Virus record (IMG/VR): IMGVR_UViG_3300027708_000108
Location: 1-48,722 of that record
Strand: one strand, 5' to 3'
DNA from: a virus
Length of the DNA: 48,722 bases
The notes below the pieces were generated by a model. It ran no database searches and was not told the DNA's origin. It saw only the letters and a list, made by a program, of their open reading frames with translations. Below, in pieces: positions 40,355 to 45,797 of this stretch. How positions within the stretch are numbered: the first letter of the stretch is position 1; each line of letters starts with the position of its first letter. Position numbers and translations under genes: made by a program.

Positions 40355-40927
40355 TTATGGTGTCTCGGTGGCAGGATTGGTCAGCCGGTTGGCCATATCC
40401 AGCAGGATGGCGGCGTCTTTGGGGCATCCAGCGTTTTCGGCATCCCAGACGGCCGACATGACCGCCAGCCGCTCCTCCTCAGTGATGTACCGGCCGTTGA
40501 CGCACAGCTCCTTCATCTTGTTGTATTCCTCAATCGACTTGCCCAGCGACTCGCCGTCGAGCTTTCGCAGCTCCCGCATCTTCTGCGACTCTGTGGCCAT
40601 GAGGCTGATGACCAAGCCGTCTTGGCTGCGCAGCTCCTCGAGCAGCAGCACCTTGGCGATCAGCTTGCAGATGAGGGTGGAGGAATAGCGATCCTTCAGA
40701 TGCGGCGGCAGGCTGGCGATGTGGGCGCGGGCCGCGGCGACGATGTCCTTCATGCCATCCTCTCCAGTGGGGCGGATCGTATTTGCATCTGTGCGTTTTT
40801 CGTCGCTTCGCCCATACGATTGGTTTTGCAGCCGCTCTATCTCATCCGCGGCCTGCTCCGAGAGCCTGTCCGTGGCTTTGAAAGCGTATGCCCTATCACG
40901 GAGCTGCTGAACGATAGAGTCATCCAT
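40355..40927 (-). CDS. Unknown helical protein
   Basis: 190 residues; AGAGGAGA before ATG 40927. N-terminus VQQLRDRAYAF...LSEQAADEIERLQ is the common phage pattern of short helical proteins with AADEIERL. The remaining two thirds are helical and charged (SAVWDAENAGCPKDAAILLD). Placed immediately upstream of the HNH gene (10 nt gap). No function recognised. Confidence 0.5.
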   Translation of the reverse strand: MDDSIVQQLRDRAYAFKATDRLSEQAADEIERLQNQSYGRSDEKRTDANTIRPTGEDGMKDIVAAARAHIASLPPHLKDRYSSTLICKLIAKVLLLEELRSQDGLVISLMATESQKMRELRKLDGESLGKSIEEYNKMKELCVNGRYITEEERLAVMSAVWDAENAGCPKDAAILLDMANRLTNPATETP

Positions 40928-40996
40928 GTCACTTCTCCTCTGGTTCTGCCGATTCTAAGAGGCCGTCAACAGCGTCGAAGATTTTTTCAGTAGCGC

Positions 40997-41039
40997 TTGA
41001 CACGCCCTTAAAACAGGGAGATAGCCGATATCACTCAAC
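40997..41039 (+). promoter_or_regulatory. Promoter/operator D of the 41 kb operon
   Basis: TTGACA (40997-41002), 17 nt, GATAGC (41020-41025; weak -10). ATAGCCGATATC (41021-41032) is the left half and centre of the shared operator; the right half is degenerate. Starts the operon at 41061. Confidence 0.45.
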
Positions 41040-41060
41040 AAGCTTTAAGGGAGAGCTGTG

Positions 41061-41486
41061 ATGAAAAACGCATCTGTGGTTGGAGAGGGCGAGATGGAGG
41101 TGGCCATGCCTCTGGTGTTCGTGGACTGCCAGTGGAGGATTACAAGGCATGCGGAGCCGGATAACGGCACAACGGTCTTGGGCCTTTGGCAGTTGTGGGA
41201 TTCGTTCAACGCTTGTTTCCAGACATGGATCATCCCGGTGACTTATTGGGCTGGAGAAGACGAAGACGATGACGATGATGAACCACACGGTTGGTATCCG
41301 CAGCTTGGCTACGAAATGAGCGGTGGCGTGCTGATGGGGCGCGAAGAAAAGGCTGACGCGCCGCCGACGTTCTGGTGCGACATGATCTTCGAGGACGGCA
41401 ACAGGTCGTTCCGCGTCAAGGCAGGCCCATCGGCAAAGAGTGCCAAGCAGATAATCGAATCGCTGGCACATAGGGCTGCAAACTGA
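41061..41486 (+). CDS. Unknown protein with acidic run
   Basis: 141 residues; ATG 41061 with AAGGGAGA upstream. Trp- and Tyr-rich (CFQTWIIPVTYWAGED), followed by a run of acidic residues (EDEDDDDDE). The end (AKSAKQIIESLAHRAAN) is helical. The acidic stretch could mimic DNA, but there is no family match. First gene of the operon behind operator D. Confidence 0.5.
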   Translation: MKNASVVGEGEMEVAMPLVFVDCQWRITRHAEPDNGTTVLGLWQLWDSFNACFQTWIIPVTYWAGEDEDDDDDEPHGWYPQLGYEMSGGVLMGREEKADAPPTFWCDMIFEDGNRSFRVKAGPSAKSAKQIIESLAHRAAN

Positions 41487-41683
41487 TGAAGAAGCAACCA
41501 AAGAAGCCGGCCAAACAACCGGCCAAGAAACCCAACCCGCTCGCGGCCGAGGTGGCCCGCCTGCGGGCGATCATCGCCGTTCAGCATGAGCTGATCCGAG
41601 CGTTGCGGAACTGCAATGCAGCTCTGGACGCCGATCGGCTCATGCACCGCGGTGCCGAAATCACCATGACGTTTGAGAGGTGA
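41486..41683 (+). CDS. Small basic coiled protein
   Basis: 65 residues, coupled to the previous gene (TGATG). The first 18 residues are Lys/Pro/Gln repeats (KKQPKKPAKQPAKKP), then a helix (LAAEVARLRAIIAVQHELIR) likely forming a coiled coil. DNA-binding by the basic tail is possible. No family recognised. Confidence 0.45.
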   Translation: MKKQPKKPAKQPAKKPNPLAAEVARLRAIIAVQHELIRALRNCNAALDADRLMHRGAEITMTFER

Positions 41684-41685
41684 TC

Positions 41686-42114
41686 ATGGATGACGAACCA
41701 CGCATCATCACGGTGGGGAAATCCCACTCGCCCACCGAAGCAGAAGCCAAGCACAACATGTACGGCAAATCGACTGTGGCGTCGAACTCCGACAGGTCGT
41801 TTTGCGAGACTTTCGAGGTGTCGGTCTACATGGCCGGCGACATCGAACACGCTAAACAGGTCATCCGGAGATACTGCAACTCGCACCCCTGTTGCGTCAC
41901 GGTGACCCCTACCGCCTACATCTACCGCGGCGGCGAGGAGGCAGGGTTCGTGGTGACGTTCCGCAACTACCCTCGGCATACCAGCGAAGGCTGTACGCTC
42001 GAGGATCAAGGCCGGGACTTGGGTCTGCTACTCAGGGGCGAGTTGGGGCAGGACAGCTTCATGGTTGTCTCTCCCCGCGGGACTATGTTGAACTCTGTGC
42101 GAGGAAAGTCGTGA
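41686..42114 (+). CDS. Unknown protein
   Basis: 142 residues from ATG 41686, favoured over GTG 41680 because GAGGTGAT sits 6 nt upstream. Mixed alpha/beta pattern (SFCETFEVSVYMAGDIEHAK, VTVTPTAYIYRGGEEAGFVV) reminiscent of a small regulatory-type fold, but I cannot name it. Overlaps the PP-loop gene by 4 nt, suggesting a partner role. Confidence 0.5.
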   Translation: MDDEPRIITVGKSHSPTEAEAKHNMYGKSTVASNSDRSFCETFEVSVYMAGDIEHAKQVIRRYCNSHPCCVTVTPTAYIYRGGEEAGFVVTFRNYPRHTSEGCTLEDQGRDLGLLLRGELGQDSFMVVSPRGTMLNSVRGKS

Positions 42115-42965
42115 GCGAGAAACACATCTTGAACCTGGGGGCCGGCGTCCAATCCACGACGCTTTTCCTCATGTCGATCGCTGGCGAGGTGCATAAGTTC
42201 GACTACGCCATCTTCGCGGACACCCAAGAAGAACCGGACGATGTCTACCGGCACCTTGAGTGGCTTGAGTCTCTCGGCGGCCCTCCGATCCTGCGATGCA
42301 CGGCCGGCCGGCTGGGCGATGCGTTGGATAAAGGCACGGACGCCAACGGGAACGGCCGCACAGACGGCGGCCACTACATCTCAATCCCGGCGTTCACCAA
42401 GCACCCTGACGGCAGAATGGGAGCTGTGCAGCGGCAATGCACGAAAGACTTCAAGGTTGTCCCGATTGAGCAGTCAATACGGCAGCGAGTCTTCGGCGCG
42501 GCCCCAGGCAAGGGGATCCCGAAGGACTCCGTGTGCGTCCAGTACATGGGCCTGTCGTTTGACGAGCCGAAGCGGGTGATCCGCGTGAAAGAGCGGTTCC
42601 TCTCCAAGCCCAAGAACTGGAAAGTGCAGTTCCCGCTCTGGGAGATGCAGATGACCCGTGGCGACTGCATGGCCTACCTCAAGGAGCGAGTCCCGCATCA
42701 AGTCCCGCGGTCAGCTTGCGTGTTCTGCCCGTTCAAGAAGGACGATGAGTGGCGGCTGCTTCGCGACCACGATCCCAACGGATGGGCAAGAGCTGTTGAA
42801 ATCGACCATGTCTGTAGGACGGGTACGGGCCTAGACGCCCAGCGGTTCCTGCATCGGCAGTGCGTTCCGCTGGAGCAAGTGGATCTGCGGCCCGAGCATG
42901 AGCGTACCGGCCAGATGATGTTTCAAGGGTTCCAAGACGAGTGCGAAGGGTACTGCGGCAACTGA
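42111..42965 (+). CDS. PP-loop (PAPS reductase-like) ATPase
   Basis: 284 residues from GTG 42111 (AGGA upstream), not the longer frame from 41892. N-terminal PP-loop ILNLGAGVQSTTLFLM, then FADTQEEPDDVYRHLEWL: adenylating ATPase of the PAPS-reductase-like class common in phages. Cys pair SACVFCPFKK (C203, C206). These enzymes activate a substrate by AMP transfer; in phages they are linked to sulfur or base modification in several systems. Its real substrate is unknown. Preceded by coupled small genes and close to a C5 methyltransferase. Confidence 0.75.
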   Translation: MSEKHILNLGAGVQSTTLFLMSIAGEVHKFDYAIFADTQEEPDDVYRHLEWLESLGGPPILRCTAGRLGDALDKGTDANGNGRTDGGHYISIPAFTKHPDGRMGAVQRQCTKDFKVVPIEQSIRQRVFGAAPGKGIPKDSVCVQYMGLSFDEPKRVIRVKERFLSKPKNWKVQFPLWEMQMTRGDCMAYLKERVPHQVPRSACVFCPFKKDDEWRLLRDHDPNGWARAVEIDHVCRTGTGLDAQRFLHRQCVPLEQVDLRPEHERTGQMMFQGFQDECEGYCGN

Positions 42966-42991
42966 CTCCAGCTCATCGAAAGAGGTGCTGT

Positions 42992-43159
42992 GTGCGACCA
43001 GGCAGTGATGATGACCTGTTGCGGATCATGTCCGAGATCGAGCGTGGCCGGCGTGAGATGCGAGAGCAGTACCGCCGGCAGCAGTTGATGATCGATCTGG
43101 TCGCCTGTGTCCTCTGGATTTCCTTTGGCATCCTCGCCCTGCAAAGCATCTCGAGGTGA
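42992..43159 (+). CDS. Small tail-anchored membrane protein
   Basis: 55 residues from GTG 42992 (AAAGAGG 5 nt upstream). Charged helix (MSEIERGRREMREQYRRQQ) followed by a C-terminal membrane segment (LVACVLWISFGILALQSI). Topology suits a tail-anchored inner-membrane protein. Unknown function. Confidence 0.45.
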   Translation: MRPGSDDDLLRIMSEIERGRREMREQYRRQQLMIDLVACVLWISFGILALQSISR

Positions 43160-43164
43160 ACTCC

Positions 43165-43656
43165 GTGCCGGAAACCGTCACTGTCACGCTGGACAACTCC
43201 GAATACCTCCACGCCCTCATTGCCGGCTCTCTCCGCAGGGCATCTGCTAGGGAGAAGGGGCGGAAGAACTACTACGGGGCGCAGTCGGCCGACTCCGAGC
43301 TGCTCGACCTCATAGGCTCCGTGGGGGAATGCGTGGTGGCCAAGCACCTCGACAGGTTCTGGGCCGGCGCCGGCCTGTTCCGCGGCGAGGATGTGGGCGA
43401 GTACCAAGTCCGCACCACCACCTATGACTCCGGTCATCTGGTGCTGAACAAGAACGACTCCGATGACAAGAAGTACATCTTGGTGTGCGTGAACAGCGGA
43501 GTCGGCAAGATCCGTGGCTGGATGTACGCCCGAGACGGGAAGCAGGAAAAGTACTGGAAGGACATGTCTGGCCGGGGCGGCGCCTTCTATGTCCCGCAAT
43601 CCGACTTACGGCCGATTTCCACGCTCAAATCCCCCAGTGTTGACAACGAGTTTTAG
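43165..43656 (+). CDS. PD-(D/E)XK-like small protein
   Basis: 163 residues from GTG 43165, since CGAGGTGAA lies 8 nt upstream and the other GTG (43156) overlaps that site. Pattern IGSVGECVVAKHLDRFW, DVGEYQVRTT, SGHLVLNKND and KYILVCVN resembles a phage protein family of restriction-endonuclease-like fold, with E in GE and the E-Q-R segment as possible active-site traces. Classical (D/E)xK is not clear, so activity is uncertain. Confidence 0.5.
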   Translation: MPETVTVTLDNSEYLHALIAGSLRRASAREKGRKNYYGAQSADSELLDLIGSVGECVVAKHLDRFWAGAGLFRGEDVGEYQVRTTTYDSGHLVLNKNDSDDKKYILVCVNSGVGKIRGWMYARDGKQEKYWKDMSGRGGAFYVPQSDLRPISTLKSPSVDNEF

Positions 43657-43670
43657 GCGGTGCCTATACT
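43640..43670 (+). promoter_or_regulatory. Promoter of the excisionase-like gene
   Basis: TTGACA (43640-43645), 19 nt, TATACT (43665-43670). The ATG follows only 6 nt after the -10, so the transcript may start at the AUG (leaderless). Confidence 0.6.
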
Positions 43671-43676
43671 CGCAGC

Positions 43677-43901
43677 ATGGCTAAGAAGAAACCGAGAAAG
43701 ATCATGCCGATCGACCTGGAGGAGATGGTCACCCTCCCAGATGCCGCCAAGCTCATGGACGTTGCCGAGTCCTATGTGCGGAAGCTCGTGCGCGAGAAGC
43801 GGGTTGTCGGCGTGAAGTTCGGCCGCAACTACATGGTCAGCCGGCAGTCGGCCTCCCTGTTCCAGAAGAAGCCGGGATACGGCCGGCCCAAAAGCCGCTA
43901 G
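43677..43901 (+). CDS. Excisionase/MerR-like HTH protein
   Basis: 74 residues from ATG 43677. VTLPDAAKLMDVAESYVRKL followed by VREKRVVGVKFGRNYMVSR is the winged HTH pattern of phage excisionases and small MerR-like proteins; the C-terminus is basic. It may direct excision by the integrase at 22.7 kb or act as a regulator. It lies far from int and has an unusual, apparently leaderless start with its own promoter, so separate timing is likely. Confidence 0.65.
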   Translation: MAKKKPRKIMPIDLEEMVTLPDAAKLMDVAESYVRKLVREKRVVGVKFGRNYMVSRQSASLFQKKPGYGRPKSR

Positions 43902-43932
43902 TAGCACTTGACTCGCCCATAAACTGGGAGTC

Positions 43933-44184
43933 ATGGCAAAACGCTACGAATGCATCGGCGGCCCACTGTGCGGCGAGAAGTATCCGCTGTTCTATGGGCT
44001 ATCCATGTCCCAAGCTTTCGGGACTATCGATCGCGATGGCGGTGCGCACTACTACCGCCTCTGCATCGTCCGCGATGAGATGGATCGCGTAGCCAAGTTC
44101 TGGCATTACGCCGGGGTTGAGCTGAACCCATTCATGCCGCCGACGCTTCTCCCACCTCGGCGGATGTTCCGAGAAAACTGCTGA
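43933..44184 (+). CDS. Small Cys-containing phage protein
   Basis: 83 residues. YECIGGPLCGEKYPLFYGL and HYYRLC...FWHYAGVELNP: Cys and Tyr spacing typical of short phage proteins of unknown role, perhaps metal binding. The start ATG 43933 lies 19 nt after TTGACTCGC (43908-43916), an element also found before 28204 and 41061. Followed by a strong terminator. Confidence 0.5.
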   Translation: MAKRYECIGGPLCGEKYPLFYGLSMSQAFGTIDRDGGAHYYRLCIVRDEMDRVAKFWHYAGVELNPFMPPTLLPPRRMFRENC

Positions 44185-44252
44185 CACTGGCCTACATCTG
44201 CCAGTGACACTTCTTTCAATCCTTGCCTGTCGCACCTAGCCCGTGCGACACG

Positions 44253-44295
44253 ACGCGGCCCAGCGCTCTCCCTTCGCGCTGGGCCGCGTTCTTTT
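44253..44295 (+). terminator. Rho-independent terminator
   Basis: 14-bp stem ACGCGGCCCAGCGC / GCGCTGGGCCGCGT (44253-44266 and 44276-44289), loop TCTCCCTTC, then TCTTTT. It separates the 41-44.2 kb operon from the methyltransferase block. The 175 nt from 44185 to 44359 hold nothing else that I can identify. Confidence 0.9.
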
Positions 44296-44359
44296 GTGTC
44301 CATAAGCAAGGCAGAGGTTCTCTGGCCCCTAACCAATGGAAGGGAGGTGATCGAAATCT

Positions 44360-44515
44360 ATGGCGACGAAGAAAGCTCCGAAGAAAAGCCTCAAGGACAA
44401 GTTCAACGCAGCCTACGAAAAGATGGAATTCGCTCGCATGAAGGAGCGATCGAGCAAGTCTGGCAAGGGCGGTTGTGAATCATGCGGCAAGAGTGGATGC
44501 AACTGCGGGAAATGA
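44360..44515 (+). CDS. 51-residue basic protein with Cys-rich tail
   Basis: ATG 44360 preceded by GGGAGGTGATC, one of the strongest ribosome sites in the window. Residues 1-30 are basic and helical (ATKKAPKKSLKDKFNAAYEK). The C-terminus GGCESCGKSGCNCGK has four Cys in a pattern suited to zinc or other metal binding. It is followed 3 nt later by the next gene. No known family, but codon structure and site make it very likely real. Confidence 0.65.
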   Translation: MATKKAPKKSLKDKFNAAYEKMEFARMKERSSKSGKGGCESCGKSGCNCGK

Positions 44516-44518
44516 GTA

Positions 44519-44902
44519 ATGCCGCTGCCAACCCGAACGCTCGAGCAATTGCAGGAGTGGGTGTGGTCTGAACTTCCCGTTCGCAAGAACGTGGCGGGCA
44601 AGGAGGCGGTGTTCGATGCCGTTTCCGCGGCCGTCCATGAGTGGCCCGATGAGGAGCTTTCTTCGTCGCCGGCCGGCGGCGAGCGCGAGATGGCCGCGAT
44701 GCTCAGTCTCAGCAAGAGCGTCAGGCGGCACATGGCTCTCGTCTATGGCGATAAGCAGTTCGGTTCCATGTGGGTGATCGCCCTCCAGATCCTTCTGCCG
44801 CTGATCGTGGATCTGGTTCTCAAGTGGTGGCGCCGCCGGAAGGAACACCGCGCCCGCATCCGCGTATGGAGGAGGAAGTGGGTCAATGGCTCCGAACAGT
44901 AA
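44519..44902 (+). CDS. Membrane protein, unknown
   Basis: 127 residues. N-terminal helical domain (LEQLQEWVWSELPVRKNVAG), then one membrane segment at about 82-105 (MWVIALQILLPLIVDLVLKW) followed by a strongly basic tail (WWRRRKEHRARIRVWRRKW). The positive end should stay in the cytoplasm. It may be a small holin-like or virion-associated membrane protein; the overlap with the methyltransferase gene (17 nt) says only that they share a transcript. Confidence 0.5.
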   Translation: MPLPTRTLEQLQEWVWSELPVRKNVAGKEAVFDAVSAAVHEWPDEELSSSPAGGEREMAAMLSLSKSVRRHMALVYGDKQFGSMWVIALQILLPLIVDLVLKWWRRRKEHRARIRVWRRKWVNGSEQ

Positions 44903-45797
44903 GACACTGATGGGAGCCGTCCGAGCATCCCAGCGGCCCATCAACGTGGTGTCCGCATTCGACGGGATTGCCGGTGCCAGAGCTGCCCTCGACCAGGCGG
45001 GCGTCCCTGTTGGCTCATACACGGCCTACGAAACAGATCCCACCGTCGCAGCGATTGCCTCGAGGAACTATCCGGACATCCAGCAGCGTGGCGATGTCCG
45101 CGGGTTCGTGCGACCGGAGGGCAGTACCGATCTGCTCTGTGCCGGCTTCCCGTGCCAAGATCTATCCCGTGGAAATGTCACCGGAAAGGGGCTGGAGGGC
45201 GAGCGATCCGGCCTGTTCTGGGAGCTGCCCAAGATTCTGGATGAGGCACAGCCGAAGCACTTCCTCATCGAGAACGTAGTTCCGAAGGGATCTCGCGGCG
45301 ATCAGAACGTCGATGTCATCTCCCGCGCTCTCGGCGTCGATCCGGTGTTCCTCGATGCCAAGGACTTCGGGCCGATGGCTCGACCTCGAGCATTCTGGAC
45401 GAACATCCCGGTTGGCGACTATTCGCCGTCGCAGGCCATGTTCCGAGATGCACTGCTGGGGGAGGTGCCTGACAAGTACCAGATCTCTCCCAAGGGCGTG
45501 GCGTACCTCAACCGCCAGGCACCCGATGGCCGCACTCACTTCGAGAAGCACGGGATGGACATCAATGACCCGAAGGCCCGCACCATCCCGGCCGTCATCA
45601 GCAAGGGCATCCCATACAACGCCGTTCGGATGGATGACGGCAGCTTCCGCCGGATGACGCCGCAGGAGATCGAGGGGATGTTTGGCTTCCCGCAGGGCTA
45701 CACCGAGGGAACGTCCGACTTCCAGAGATACAAGGCACTAGGAAATTCCTGGAGCATTCCCACCGTCAGTCACGTTCTTCAAGGGCTTGTGCAGTAA
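44886..45797 (+). CDS. C5-cytosine DNA methyltransferase
   Basis: 303 residues from ATG 44886. Motifs: I VVSAFDGIAG (residues 21-30), IV CAGFPCQDLS with catalytic Cys90, VI LIENVV (128-132), VIII ARPRAFW (165-171), X ALGNSWSIP near the end. The spacing LSRGNVTGKGLEGERSGLFW resembles Dnmt3-like bacterial and phage methyltransferases. It would place 5-methylcytosine on phage DNA, possibly against host restriction. No cognate restriction enzyme is visible, so it is an orphan. The stop overlaps the next gene (TAATG). Confidence 0.85.
   Translation: MAPNSKTLMGAVRASQRPINVVSAFDGIAGARAALDQAGVPVGSYTAYETDPTVAAIASRNYPDIQQRGDVRGFVRPEGSTDLLCAGFPCQDLSRGNVTGKGLEGERSGLFWELPKILDEAQPKHFLIENVVPKGSRGDQNVDVISRALGVDPVFLDAKDFGPMARPRAFWTNIPVGDYSPSQAMFRDALLGEVPDKYQISPKGVAYLNRQAPDGRTHFEKHGMDINDPKARTIPAVISKGIPYNAVRMDDGSFRRMTPQEIEGMFGFPQGYTEGTSDFQRYKALGNSWSIPTVSHVLQGLVQ

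Noticed and set aside
41892-42110. N-terminal extension of the PP-loop protein
   Set aside because: It would overlap the upstream gene out of frame for over 200 nt and is Arg-rich shadow sequence; GTG 42111 with AGGA upstream begins right at the conserved domain.
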